From Desulfosporosinus youngiae DSM 17734 (lineage in GTDB: Bacteria > Bacillota > Desulfitobacteriia > Desulfitobacteriales > Desulfitobacteriaceae), in NCBI RefSeq assembly GCF_000244895.1, contig NZ_CM001441.1:1302001-1366000 (forward strand): a DNA stretch of 64,000 bases, in the 5' to 3' direction. This document shows positions 27,901 to 35,227 of this stretch, one piece after another (the stretch's first letter is position 1; each line of letters begins with the position of its first letter). The notes beneath the pieces were generated by a model that did no database searches, was not told where the DNA came from, and worked only from the letters and a program-made list of their open reading frames with translations. The translations under genes were made by a program, and so were the position numbers.

Positions 27901-29804
27901 TGACTGTATCTGCTGAGGTGACCGATGCTTTAAGCGGCATTCACAGCGTGGTGATGACAAGTGGCGGTACAACATACCCGATGCAAAAACAAGGGGATAC
28001 AGATACCTATACTGCTGACATTACGGCAAATATCATTGGTGTTATCACCATTGTGGCAACTGATCTCGCAGGAAATACTGCCCAGATTTCCACTGGCTCG
28101 AGTAATCCTGGTGGATCGTCAGGCGGAGGGGGCTCACATACCCCGAAGCCAACAAACCCGACGACCCCAACATCCACGACTGTTACAGGCAGTGTCATTG
28201 ACGGTAGAACAGGCGCTCAGGTTTCCAATGTCGCAGTTACCGTAACGACGGATAGTGAGGGCAATGTTACGATTTCCATGAATGCTGTGCAGGTATTAAT
28301 CCTAAAACAACCCGACGGAACAACAAGCCCATTCAGTGATTTCTCTAAAGTGGCTATCACAACGGCAACAGGTTCTCCGGCCACAATTTCTGCCGATGGA
28401 ACCATCCAGGTACAGAACTTGGCTAAAGGAACCGATAATCATTTTATTATCTCCTATTATTTGGGCAACGGACAAAGGATTACTCTGGGAACCATGGACA
28501 TTAATATGGACAGCAATGGAAATGTCCAACTAACCACTACCTTAATCGACCCTTATGGGATCATAACGGATTCTGCTACCGGAGCGGTTATCACCGGTGC
28601 TGATGTAACCTTGTATTATGCCGATACTGAGCGAAACAAAGCCGCTGGAAAAATTCCGGATTCATTAGTAGAACTGCCTATTATTGAGGGGTTCGAGCCA
28701 AACGATAATAAAAATCCCCAAATCAGTGATCTAAGCGGCGCCTATGGATTCATGGTATTCCCCACTTCAGACTACTATATTGTGGCAACAAAGGATGGGT
28801 ATGATCAATTCAGGAGTCCGACCATACCAGTAGAACAAGACATTGTAAAACTAGACTTTAAAATGAATCAACCCAGAGTTGGTGTAACCAGACTTGCCGG
28901 CTTAACGAAAGTGGATACCGCTCTGGAAATTGCCAAAGCAAGCTATACCGGAAAGATTTCCAACGTGATCTTGGCAACTGCCGATAACTTCCCCGATGCC
29001 CTGGCAGGAAGCGTCCTAGGCTATAAGCTGAATGCACCCATCCTGCTGGTTGGAAGCAGTGAAGAGGATCATACCAAAGTCATTACTTATCTGAAAGACT
29101 ACCTGGATCCCCAAGGAACAGTCAATATTTTAGGGGGCAGGGCAGCGGTCAGTGCTGCTGTGGAAGGCAAAATTTTGGCTAGTGGATTTTCTCAGATCAA
29201 GAGATTAGGTGGATTCGACCAATATGAAACAGCCCTGAAAATTGCCAATGAATTAGATCTTTTGACAGGAACTCCCGTCGTACTGGCCTATGGGGAAAAC
29301 TATCCAGACGCCTTATCTATAAGCAGCGCGGCAGCGGCCATGCAGTATCCCATACTATTAGTAGGAAAAGATGGAATCAGCGAGGGAGTCAAGGAAAAAA
29401 TCGCGGAACTAAAGCCGATCAGGGTCTATATCATAGGGGGGCAAGCGGTTGTAGGCAGAGCCGTTGAGGATCAAGTGTCTGAGCTGATACCCCTGGGAAA
29501 AAGTGCTATTGTAAGACTCAGTGGCGTGGATCGCTATGAGACTTCATCTGCCGTAGCAAACTACTTCAAGTTAGCCGGGCGAACGATTAGTGTGGCAACC
29601 GGCGAGAACTTCCCGGATGCTCTGGCAGGTAGTGCTTATGCAGCAAACTTCAATGCTCCGATTATTTTAGTCGATGACAAGCTCTCAGAAACTATACTGA
29701 ATTATCTTGAGACCAAAAAAATGACTGGAGCGACCATTTTCGGAGGAGAGTTCGTCATCAGTAAAGCCGTTGAGCAGCAGCTAGAACAATTGCTCGGGAA
29801 ATAG
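18966..29804 (+). CDS. Giant secreted surface protein with Ig-like domains and cell-wall-binding repeats
   Basis: The 3,612-residue protein starts at a GTG with GGGAGGAG eight bases upstream. A signal peptide (MRNFKKVMSVFLVSVMLLSI...) is followed by beta-rich modules. A bacterial Ig-like group-2 domain (about 790-880) carries WVSSDPAIATISASTGEITP. A central region (about 1650-1950) has long beta-strand segments, then comes a possible beta-propeller (about 2000-2350). A cadherin-like sandwich (about 2765-2860), a Gly/Pro/Thr linker (about 3045-3075) and a carboxypeptidase-regulatory-like domain follow. Three type-2 cell-wall-binding repeats (about 3300-3612; RLAGLTKVDTALEIAKASY) close the protein. 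It is probably a wall-attached adhesin or matrix protein. The LytTR operator at 18804 suggests quorum- or signal-controlled expression. Confidence 0.9.
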   Translation: MRNFKKVMSVFLVSVMLLSILPLNSLAQASNLSLSDAAMSDKDGPVSTSNSLEQGSSNLETSDPAVSETDISETTANSLAPGEGNPNAREQLIAALAEQYGSENSEAMFDSMVSMGIVDEKGNRLTYKIEMDGKLYTLDQMREIVNAPGVDLTKEVKVDDKVVMLAFISQLINFEKYLQFVEDNFLKNQVTVTDEHLKMLADLENQLNIEGISLVEGTSENAVISDTDPDAVVEYSLGAISANNTVDITYTLTGGGADARVTFSQECLSGVLDADAITTTSAAITLTSGSPTESVTLNLPGVENILWKGGADLCYVRLHALQGGLFANGKSSQLVPVKMNSNFNFTAFKGANVLLNPVPNNNLDGWKVDKGRWHNGTYGGEIKGNANSTVTAWQDVQLSADGISLAANGELKVGARGTFWGQASSTMTASLLVYFYDRQPSQSEYLDIGYLALKQVYDKDYQVGAHNETLSFSGYTVPINTTHMRLVAQNNNSLTLGPSMRNFSLTVTDTVAPKVKAISSPAKTFKAGEQVPIVVTFSEPVVQNSGLTLTMKDANNKIYTATSQATGLISTKVTFRYDIQPQTPITLWPVSISAGVKDTSDNLSAAYNFPIDGGTGKTIPLATTFAYNELDSLLDLTLKHADGTELTGAYLPEETKGQLEIELFQSNVPTIDQSTVGAKQNEWLINHTTVDPEDGQKFTVDRLFASYDNGVNKIPLYITDATDKLTAEFDLPSRDTVFKMRLFMATGELDEESKPIFRPIFENGYSANFSIGALTLVEAKDMTINYPESYPSGRDKVLNLGDSETVKLTYTYSGDATYQKPEDFKWVSSDPAIATISASTGEITPVGVGKVTFNLVAMNGTNDGTKDVSIQSAEFTVQASLDKPSLSVSKFITTQKGVPVQVMWSTNVIYMNQQAEPQKDTTFNVELYEGSYSSIADLMGKTPTYTATSGVNASSFTIPGDQLTQLSIGAQPAYTVKISTDNPNVSGDTVAAVGNIIVTSPPAQVKIDRPASYYILDTANQLTVNWQSMNVNTASGYDFEFEVTKNGASVTESQEPSGSYTLNLADVTGKLKDVYTVTAKIKNTGDEAYSYDSFVLNVYDAQAMKIWVDKQDPSSSITLDNSGRISAMTSAEIVALERNIALTNQLSINYGDYSYGSVSDQIEWKSSDSKVGSINYSQGGVYKNIENYASPSYMPTTNFILAGLKDGTTTIDATHKLSRMTDTLGVTVKTLKDKLYLFQAMPLAVTEFSYTNGDGTEKTISSDNQGAVAIYEPKGIKSDVKLKSTVGDSIYLGTIYHNTLLSGENDGSKGQFYPINNFVLRKAAQLDLNFKNPDGTPYTGTVTLRGGVYKNGNYCEDSEISDQADAWKRTITINPDNGAYRQVFDITRFWSAAGGENSTSSVNASDKIDYIFEFHFGNDDYQPQIRKFSGNLSGADVLRFGESVVNLVSIAAEDKDKPFFAAQYLDRYKKSGRLDYIKNATGNLGLNAQTPKVRIDTQALWWGEPLENKQVSISLINEKGSVLAGQNFKTFQYPFATMLVTENQLVIDQSNIWVDEKGRGKLTVKLFNADGTLYNSTLQPYSIRNMLNVENVSQSQDINQKFQEELQKSIKAGSSFDAKDKFTQRALDYASNIKFGNDNFSLMLAPTSDPTVFNGLLQLKAGDDVMDMGPEEDEFSLMLDDDEVESAVKSGYAKARELAGNLKDDLESLQEDAQDSSVNYQVGGYFSCQVRYNFETTTWEIRPIGGGIKAGIGFNYSTTNNVLIGGIVPATFELALGAAVRLEFDAHMLYEPVSFGGIDYSWQADKENVTDYLTNLRIKAYIYAFGGLGFDATIVALKIGVFGQLTLENENKFLNRNYLDAAIADLPAGHNQTEKALSGSRLNLQGKIGIKFVAKLLLISYKKTLASASFEKEWTYRNWNKIEAYWKETTGDMLTEDNMSLATRLYAAATGQDLVVITKAPELESREYLKEYTRVWGSPSGMMRALSLDTENLAPNTLQTNAYPYANPLLASDGSMFVYLSDNNSSNVWDTTANYALKHDGSYVDQGKINPSVESFGDSQLSFAGNGSLAISAWVRLADKLEKNGDQELSTAEIAMMTNNTEIFTSIYKAGSWTTERLTNNSTPDMAPVVATNGRQALAVWRSVYAGDAANPTDFSSKDTLVYRIYDGRNWSETKSLYNGVSGSVVGLEAAMMSDGTSAVAYIIDPSEAREANSYEIVYGVLDEGGAIVKNVRLTNDDTPDENPQLTVAKIGDEERFMLGWYKMEGENSDIRLATFSEDGSPKEDFVDSLKAVSSGNTIGSNFKFVNTSQTNNDFKNLSLLWVEPNSQGSDSLKAIKFMQESVDGTNLTLTSAAVDVAEMPEKTVIDSFDAYVSNAANDEVKVIILGTEAKDGEFDTETDTDEDGNTVEIQVPKTESKMFTATQAYQNKAQITAAEFDYTGIKSGFSLPIAFTVQNQGKEVMTSVTLDYRDGDGTESKTFDQLTVLTGTSKTLIVNYSVPVNIADLSYSGTASFGDSPIILTGNGTLPLAVADVGFTKIDTVKEQDGQRQFAVSLYNSSDYKLKTSGKQVKLAIYDNSAYTSGTEVAPIVSISAPDQLSLIDNGAYTANLSFDLKSYLAGQGKDEIPANGVTLYVKAWIVDSSDKELPEFVGENNFSTLVCDNLVKRNGGNPIKVDVKQSNSETKTTAVLTLQNLAMKAVTNGNVAVNLLDEGGNIISTQYLSNTAEGLVALDSEAVINKTFVFDTLGADVEAYYFNAAADSMNADLLVLGATGLGVNFDKDTTTYDNLSANGLKSTNLTAISANPKAKVVLMDASNTVLAEETGAVAYTLPLAAGSNTFEVTVEPDGAGALPKTYSLTVANAAPASGSVTLSASEPGPRGWWNSSSVPVTLTATGLTNFTPTKVEYKVDNGDWMSKAYTSSPIDVTNITTEGTHFISAKLQDANDYKLTASSLTVKVDRTAPIFRADKTSAALAGDTLTVSAEVTDALSGIHSVVMTSGGTTYPMQKQGDTDTYTADITANIIGVITIVATDLAGNTAQISTGSSNPGGSSGGGGSHTPKPTNPTTPTSTTVTGSVIDGRTGAQVSNVAVTVTTDSEGNVTISMNAVQVLILKQPDGTTSPFSDFSKVAITTATGSPATISADGTIQVQNLAKGTDNHFIISYYLGNGQRITLGTMDINMDSNGNVQLTTTLIDPYGIITDSATGAVITGADVTLYYADTERNKAAGKIPDSLVELPIIEGFEPNDNKNPQISDLSGAYGFMVFPTSDYYIVATKDGYDQFRSPTIPVEQDIVKLDFKMNQPRVGVTRLAGLTKVDTALEIAKASYTGKISNVILATADNFPDALAGSVLGYKLNAPILLVGSSEEDHTKVITYLKDYLDPQGTVNILGGRAAVSAAVEGKILASGFSQIKRLGGFDQYETALKIANELDLLTGTPVVLAYGENYPDALSISSAAAAMQYPILLVGKDGISEGVKEKIAELKPIRVYIIGGQAVVGRAVEDQVSELIPLGKSAIVRLSGVDRYETSSAVANYFKLAGRTISVATGENFPDALAGSAYAANFNAPIILVDDKLSETILNYLETKKMTGATIFGGEFVISKAVEQQLEQLLGK

Positions 29805-29843
29805 GAAAGAAGATCATCAGTGACATCTTTGTAAATGTGTTAA

Positions 29844-29887
29844 AAAAGCACCCGTTGTGATTCACTTTAATCACAATGGGTGCTTTT
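29844..29887. terminator. Bidirectional terminator between giant surface gene and sensor kinase
   Basis: AAAAGCACCCGTTGTGATT (29844-29862) pairs with 29869-29887 with a single G-T wobble and a 6-nt loop. T-runs lie on both sides. It serves two convergent genes. Confidence 0.9.
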
Positions 29888-29905
29888 AAATACTACTGTG
29901 CGGCA

Positions 29906-31174
29906 CTACAGAATAATGCTTGCCTTAAAGACTCTGTCTTCGGCAGTGAAGGAATACATTCCGCCGTATTTATGTGCTATTGCTGCGATGCTTTTCGTGC
30001 CAAGGCCATGATTCTCATCCGTACTTATCGGCATATCGTCAACAAATATGATCGTGCCATCAAAGCTGTTGGTAATTTGTATGTAGAGCTTATTATTGTT
30101 GAGTTTGGAGACGATTTTTATATTTCTGTCCTTGGCACTGTTAATGCTCTTGCAGGCATTAATGGCGTTTTCAAGGGCATTGGCCATAATAACGCAAAGG
30201 TCCATGTCGGAGATTGCGTTTTTCTCCGGAAGATTGATCTGAGTTTCAACAGAAATTTGTTCGTTTTTGGCCTTAGCAATATAAGACGATAGAAGCAAAT
30301 TAACAGTATAGTTATTGCAATATTTTTCAACTACAGCACCCTCGATGGTTTTTTCGACCTCAGTAATATATTTTTGGGCCGCTTCCTTGTTGTTGTCTTC
30401 AAGATAGGAATTAATCAGATTCAAGTGGTGTCGCATATCGTGTCGGTACAGCATTGTCTTTTCTTGTGATTCTTCCAATGCTTCAAAATGAACCTGTGCT
30501 GCGGCCACTTGCGTTTGGAGTAGATTCTGTTCGTTCTGCAGGGCGATCTGTTCTCTGGTTTGTTTGAAAAAGCGCAGAATCAGAAAATAAGCTGAGAGAG
30601 TCAAAATAAAGATCAGCGTAGCTCTCCACAAAACATTATCAACCATCGCCTTGTTCAAACTATACATACTAGCAGTATAAAGTAGCACAGAGTATGAAAT
30701 CGGGATCATGCAAAAGCCTATCCAGCCTTTATCCGTGTTGCGCATCATGTAAAGAAACAGCGGACGGATATACTTGAAAATCAGAAACCCCACAGGCAGA
30801 TACAGAATATAACAAACAATAATCACGATTTCCCTGTTGTAGCCCATAAAATATGAAATAATCAGTCCTATCAAAGAGAAGGACGAGGTAATAGCGACGA
30901 GAGTCCAATGAACAAAAAATACCTTGATGGGTTTGAACTTTGATATAAACACAAATGCTAAAAATACCGGAAGGTGGACAAGAAGGGGATAGAGTTTCAT
31001 AAAACTTGGATACCCGATCTTCAGCAAAACAAACCCATCACAAATTAGTACGACAGTTACATAAAGCCCCAACCAATAGCGGTTCTTTTTGTCCTTAATC
31101 TCACAATCCAAAAGCAGATACATCATGCTGATTGCGAAAATAAGGGTTAGAACCGATCGCATATAATCCATCAC
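29906..31174 (-). CDS. GHKL sensor histidine kinase (AgrC/LytS-like partner of the LytTR regulator)
   Basis: The 422-residue protein has six or seven predicted membrane helices (about 1-205). A coiled-coil linker follows, then the phospho-acceptor box LYRHDMRHHLN (His near residue 244-248). A GHKL ATPase domain carries ALENAINAC and HGLGTKSI. This is the AgrC-type layout, a receptor for extracellular peptides. It acts on LytTR regulators, and the only one visible is at 14136-14873. The start has GGAGGA about 10 bases upstream. It converges on the giant surface gene across a strong terminator. A second copy once existed at 18682. Confidence 0.9.
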   Translation of the reverse strand: MMDYMRSVLTLIFAISMMYLLLDCEIKDKKNRYWLGLYVTVVLICDGFVLLKIGYPSFMKLYPLLVHLPVFLAFVFISKFKPIKVFFVHWTLVAITSSFSLIGLIISYFMGYNREIVIIVCYILYLPVGFLIFKYIRPLFLYMMRNTDKGWIGFCMIPISYSVLLYTASMYSLNKAMVDNVLWRATLIFILTLSAYFLILRFFKQTREQIALQNEQNLLQTQVAAAQVHFEALEESQEKTMLYRHDMRHHLNLINSYLEDNNKEAAQKYITEVEKTIEGAVVEKYCNNYTVNLLLSSYIAKAKNEQISVETQINLPEKNAISDMDLCVIMANALENAINACKSINSAKDRNIKIVSKLNNNKLYIQITNSFDGTIIFVDDMPISTDENHGLGTKSIAAIAHKYGGMYSFTAEDRVFKASIIL

Positions 31175-31299
31175 TGTGGGTTCCTCCTATCAACTTTTAA
31201 TAATCATCCGCAAGCCAGTTGATCTGCAAAAGGTGAGTACCATCCTATATTTTTTATCCATTATACCAGAACTGTAACGAAAAACGGATAAATTTATAT

Positions 31300-31362
31300 T
31301 TCATGACGAGGAAATGACATTTCATGTAGGCGATGCATTTTGATTGATTAGAAGACCATAAT
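31300..31362 (+). promoter_or_regulatory. LytTR operator with -10 box, upstream of no protein gene
   Basis: TTCATG at 31300 and 31321 are 21 bp apart with the same flanks as the other sites. CATAAT at 31357-31362 stands 36 bp downstream on the plus strand. It points away from the kinase gene and towards a short region ending in a hairpin at 31422-31466. Confidence 0.65.
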
Positions 31363-31369
31363 GTATGAG

Positions 31370-31470
31370 TATTATGTGATGGTAAAGGCAAATGAAGCAG
31401 ATGATTAAGCACCTGTACTCAGGACTGCCTCTTCATAGAAATTGAATTTCTATGTGAGACAGCCCCATTT
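31370..31470 (+). ncRNA. Candidate short LytTR-controlled RNA
   Basis: About 100 bases separate the -10 box at 31357 from an imperfect terminator-like hairpin (GGACTGCCTC...GAGACAGCC enclosing CATAGAAATT/AATTTCTATG, 31422-31464). The longest frame starting with ATG is nine codons, so a protein is unlikely. It may be a regulatory RNA or the leftover promoter of a deleted gene. Confidence 0.3.
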
Positions 31471-31480
31471 GTTTATGTAG

Positions 31481-31622
31481 GGTTATAGTAATCAGATTAC
31501 CACCAGTGACAGGTCGCTAAACTACACTACGAGTACCCAATAGATAAGAAAACAGACTTGTTTTCTGTTTTCGCTATCTGAAAAGCCTCTTCGCTCCACG
31601 TAACCAATTGAGGGGATTATAA
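31481..31622 (-). pseudogene. yyaL N-terminal scrap B
   Basis: Minus-strand sequence matches yyaL codons for about [15 protein letters not shown] to FLSIGYS. It then has a 15-nt insertion starting TAG at the same place as the insertion in the main yyaL gene, and TGTCACTGGTGG. It ends in a tail, TAATCTGATTACTATAACC, shared with scraps C and D. It is 5' truncated and contains a frameshift (TGGTTACGTGG where TGGTATCCTTGG is expected). Confidence 0.85.
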
Positions 31623-31745
31623 GTACAGTCTTCAGTTTAAAAATTCGGCAGTTTTGAGATTGACGATCTAGTACCTATAGTTTTTCTCTTGTTTAGCCGA
31701 AGTAATAAGGTAGATCTTTTTAATCACAAAGTTACGCGAAAGAGA

Positions 31746-33686
31746 ATGATAACAGTGGATCAAAGAAGAATATGGAAAAAAACCATTTCAAATTGGAGAA
31801 TAATAATCGTCTTCTTTATTATTTCTTTGATGCTTTTTGCCCTGAGTAAGATGTATTCTCCAGTTTCGGGACTCGTTGCTAACGGTAAGGTTGATTTATT
31901 GAGGGTTGATTTTGCACAAAATGAAACTATTGATTTGAATGGACAGTGGGAATTTTATTGGGATCGCCTGTTGACATCGGAAGATTTTATGACGGAGCAT
32001 GTTCCAAAGATGGATTCTTTTATCAAAGTCCCAGGCAGTTGGAATGATAAAGAAGCTGGAATTAAGCCATATCCCAATCATGGAGTTGCCACCTATCGTT
32101 TAATTCTAACCTACCCGGATTCTCTTAAGGATCCTGCACTCAGCCTAAAAACAGTTTCCGCAGCCTATAAGCTCTATGCCGATGGACAGCTTATAACAGA
32201 AGTGGGAAAGGTGTCAGATAAACTTTCCCACTTCCAAGCAGATTATAAGCAGCTGATTGTAGATTTGCCAAATAGCCCAATTGAACTTGAGTTGATTGTT
32301 CAGGTAGCTAACCTGAATTATATTAGGGGCGGACTTCGCGATAGTTTGGTATTTGGTTCAAAACAGGTTTTAGTCCAGCAAAAGATATTTCTTTCTGCTA
32401 TCCAGTTAATCATTATCGGCATTGTCTTTGGGTTTGGTCTTTATTATTTTCTACTCTTTCTTTTGCAGAGGATGAATAAGACGGCCCTGCTTTTTAGTAT
32501 TCTTTGTTTCACCACTGCCTTACGTGCTTCTGTGTGGGGCGAAACGCCTCTAATGGTCTTATTTCCTAAGTTGCGCATCCAAGATGGGGTATTCATTGAA
32601 TATATTACAATTTATAGTTTATTGCCGCTAATAATCTTATTTGTTATCAGCTTGTATCCTATGGATTATCATAAAAAGAGCCTTACTTTGATCTTGCTGC
32701 CAAATCTGTTTTTTGGGGCACTATTGCTGGCACCGGCTGGATTTAGGGCTTCTTTCAACAGTTACTTTACCATACTCATGCTGCTCCAAATGATTTATAT
32801 TTTATGTGTACTCATACAAGCAGTACACAGGAGAAGAGACAATGCTCTATTGCTGTTTATGGTTATTAGTGTTTTTAATTTTACAATCCTAGCAGATCTG
32901 GTTCGCTATAAGGGGATGGGTAGCATTAACCTCTCCTATATGTTTTTATATGGGAATTTTGCCGTTGTTATGGCGATGTCCTTTATTCAAGCCAGACAAC
33001 AGGCCAGTACCCAACAAAAACTTATTTTGTATAACCAGAATTTAATAGAGGCAGACCGACTCAAGGACAAAATAATGGCGACAGAAATGTCCTTTTTACA
33101 AGCGCAGATTAAGCCGCATTTTCTCTACAATGCCTTAAGTGCCATTGCCAATGTCTGCGAAATGGATGGAAAAAAGGCGGGTAAACTCATTATCGATTTA
33201 GCCTTGTATTTAAGAAAAAGTTTAGAATTTAATCACCTAGATAAAATGGAAACGATCAAAAAAGAACTAGAATTTATAGATACGTATTTCAACATTGAGC
33301 AAGCACGCTTTGGGCTTAAAATACGCCTGCAAAAAGAAATTGAAATCCCCCTCAACGACCAAATCCTGGTTCTTATCCTTCAACCCTTAGTGGAAAATGC
33401 AGTTCGCCATGGTGTTTCCAAAAAACCGGGAGGCGGTACAGTAAGATTAAGAATGAATCAGATCGACGAAGGGATCAATATTGAGATTAAAGATGATGGT
33501 GTGGGTATCCCTCGTGAAAAGCTGCCCAACCTTTTAACGAATGAGGGAAAAGGACAAGGCGTAGGTCTCCTTAATATCCATCATCGGCTGCTTCGATTGT
33601 ATGGCAGAGGTCTGACGATCAGCAGTGAGGAGGGGCATGGAACCTGCGTGAGACTATTAATACCGGAAAGGAGAAAAGAGAGATGA
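31746..33686 (+). CDS. 7TM-DISM sensor histidine kinase (LytS-type catalytic half)
   Basis: The 646-residue protein has a membrane anchor (about 15-35) and an extracellular beta-sandwich ligand domain (about 50-200). Seven transmembrane helices (7TMR-DISM, about 215-420) follow. A His_kinase domain contains QAQIKPHFLYNALSAIANVC, with the phospho-acceptor in PHFLYN, and an ATPase domain has VENAVRHG and the G boxes DDGVGIP and GVGLLNI. The start chosen is the ATG at 31746. An upstream TTG at 31689 keeps the frame, but neither has a strong ribosome-binding site. The response regulator gene overlaps its last four bases. The signal sensed is unknown, and the giant protein at 35228 is a candidate target. 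Confidence 0.88.
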   Translation: MITVDQRRIWKKTISNWRIIIVFFIISLMLFALSKMYSPVSGLVANGKVDLLRVDFAQNETIDLNGQWEFYWDRLLTSEDFMTEHVPKMDSFIKVPGSWNDKEAGIKPYPNHGVATYRLILTYPDSLKDPALSLKTVSAAYKLYADGQLITEVGKVSDKLSHFQADYKQLIVDLPNSPIELELIVQVANLNYIRGGLRDSLVFGSKQVLVQQKIFLSAIQLIIIGIVFGFGLYYFLLFLLQRMNKTALLFSILCFTTALRASVWGETPLMVLFPKLRIQDGVFIEYITIYSLLPLIILFVISLYPMDYHKKSLTLILLPNLFFGALLLAPAGFRASFNSYFTILMLLQMIYILCVLIQAVHRRRDNALLLFMVISVFNFTILADLVRYKGMGSINLSYMFLYGNFAVVMAMSFIQARQQASTQQKLILYNQNLIEADRLKDKIMATEMSFLQAQIKPHFLYNALSAIANVCEMDGKKAGKLIIDLALYLRKSLEFNHLDKMETIKKELEFIDTYFNIEQARFGLKIRLQKEIEIPLNDQILVLILQPLVENAVRHGVSKKPGGGTVRLRMNQIDEGINIEIKDDGVGIPREKLPNLLTNEGKGQGVGLLNIHHRLLRLYGRGLTISSEEGHGTCVRLLIPERRKER

Positions 33687-34549
33687 TCAGGATAGCGGCA
33701 GTCGATGATGAGATGCATGTGCTGGAAAGATTCCAGAGAATGACTGTGGAAAGTAAGGAATTAGAGTTATGTGGTTTGTTTGAAACAGGAGAACAGCTTT
33801 TGGATTATTTAACAAAAGAGTCTCTGGATGCCGTTTTTCTGGATATTGAAATGCCAGGGGTTAATGGGCTTCAGTTATCTGAGCAGATCTTAGACCTGAA
33901 CGAAACTATTGATATTATATTTGTCACCGCCTTTAATCAATATGCGGTGGAGGCTTTTGAGCTACAAGCTATGGATTATATTCTGAAGCCCTTAACGGAA
34001 GCAAGACTAGGGAAAACAGTCAGGCGATTATTACAAACTAAAAGAACGGTTAGGCAATCTAATAAACCGTTTATTCAATGCTTCGGCGGCTTCGAAGTGT
34101 TCTTAAATGGAGAAGCACTGACCTGGAAAAATTCCAAAGCTAAGGAAGTATTGGCTTTTCTAGTCCATAAAAGAGGTGTGCCGGTAAACTGGGAAAAGGT
34201 AGCGGATGCAGTTTGGCCGGACTATGACTCCGAAAAAGCTCAGACAAATTTTCATGCCACCACTTATTTGCTGCGCAAAAGATTGGCGGAAGCAGGCCTT
34301 TCGCAGATCTTGCAAAACGGCCGTGGGAAATATAGCGTTGTAACAGACGAAGTCAACTGTGATCTCTATCAACTGGAGGAAATGGTCAAGAACAATCGGT
34401 TTAAAAGAAAGGAAGATATTCATTTACTGGAACGGTTGAAGCAAAGTGGATATTTGGAAGAGGACGGGTATGCTTGGGCCTATCCCAAAGCGGCTCAACT
34501 TGACGAAATGTGTAGAAGAGTTATGGATGATGTTATAGAAAGCAAATAA
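33683..34549 (+). CDS. Response regulator with receiver and SARP/OmpR-like DNA-binding domain
   Basis: The 288-residue protein has a receiver domain (DD at 8-9, phospho-acceptor D54 in VFLDIEMPG, LKPLTEA). A winged-helix Trans_reg_C-like domain follows (about 130-225; CFGGFEVFLNGEALTWKNSK, then NFHATTYLLRKRL). This is the SARP-type fold often paired with 7TM-DISM kinases in Clostridia and Bacillales. ATGA overlap with the kinase shows translational coupling. It would respond to the same membrane signal. Targets are unknown. Confidence 0.88.
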   Translation: MIRIAAVDDEMHVLERFQRMTVESKELELCGLFETGEQLLDYLTKESLDAVFLDIEMPGVNGLQLSEQILDLNETIDIIFVTAFNQYAVEAFELQAMDYILKPLTEARLGKTVRRLLQTKRTVRQSNKPFIQCFGGFEVFLNGEALTWKNSKAKEVLAFLVHKRGVPVNWEKVADAVWPDYDSEKAQTNFHATTYLLRKRLAEAGLSQILQNGRGKYSVVTDEVNCDLYQLEEMVKNNRFKRKEDIHLLERLKQSGYLEEDGYAWAYPKAAQLDEMCRRVMDDVIESK

Positions 34550-34632
34550 ATAGTATTTTTGCGATGACATTACATAGTTATAATTTTATAAAAAAGTGCG
34601 CAACCCCTTTATGCATAAGGTTTTGCATGGAA

Positions 34633-34668
34633 TGCCCTATAGGACGCCTCGTCTTATAGGGCACTTTT
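34633..34668 (+). terminator. Terminator after the 7TM-DISM two-component operon
   Basis: TGCCCTATA (34633-34641) pairs with TATAGGGCA (34655-34663), continued by GGACG/CGTCT, followed by CTTTTC. No other gene is seen between 34550 and 34865. Confidence 0.75.
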
Positions 34669-34865
34669 CATTTAGGGTTTATTCAGGGTTCGTGTTTTAT
34701 GATGGAAAATGAAATCCTATTGAAGAGAAAATAACTCATTAATATATTATATTGCCGAGAATTGGTGAAAAAATTAAGGCGAATGAAAATGGAATAACAA
34801 GTGGCCAGGGCCTCTAAAATTCTCAGAAAATATTAAATATCGTCTTTGCATATGGGAGGGATAAT

Positions 34866-35111
34866 ATGCAAAAGGTAACTGCTATTTGTTGTTTTTTTAC
34901 CTTATTATTTTATGGAATGGGAAATTTTAAAACGTTGGTCATTAGGAACGCGGTTCCTGAACCTATAACAACATATGACTATACTATTTCTATTTCAATG
35001 GCAACGGTATATTTTGATTTAGCAATCCTTTTTGCAGTAATTGGCTCTCTTTTCTTATACGTTAAAAATAATAGGAAAATGAACCCATATAGAAGGGGAA
35101 ATACTTCATGA
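34866..35111 (+). CDS. Small membrane protein of unknown function
   Basis: The 81-residue frame has a well-placed GGGAGGG ribosome-binding site seven bases before ATG. It holds two hydrophobic segments (about 5-20 and 45-66) with a basic tail (KNNRKMNPYRR). No family is recognised. It lies alone between the two-component operon and the giant RCC1 protein, whose start is 116 bases further on, and might be cotranscribed with it. Confidence 0.6.
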   Translation: MQKVTAICCFFTLLFYGMGNFKTLVIRNAVPEPITTYDYTISISMATVYFDLAILFAVIGSLFLYVKNNRKMNPYRRGNTS

Positions 35112-35227
35112 AATATTATCATTGTCGACCCGAAGAAGCAAAACGGCAAAACAATCATCTTTCTTTAACATTAGCAGCAATCATGCTAACAAAATAAAAC
35201 AAATATTATATGGGAGGTAAGTCTGAC

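Noticed and set aside
29876-30292. 138-codon plus-strand frame
   Set aside because: It lies wholly opposite the GHKL kinase ATPase domain and begins inside the terminator hairpin.
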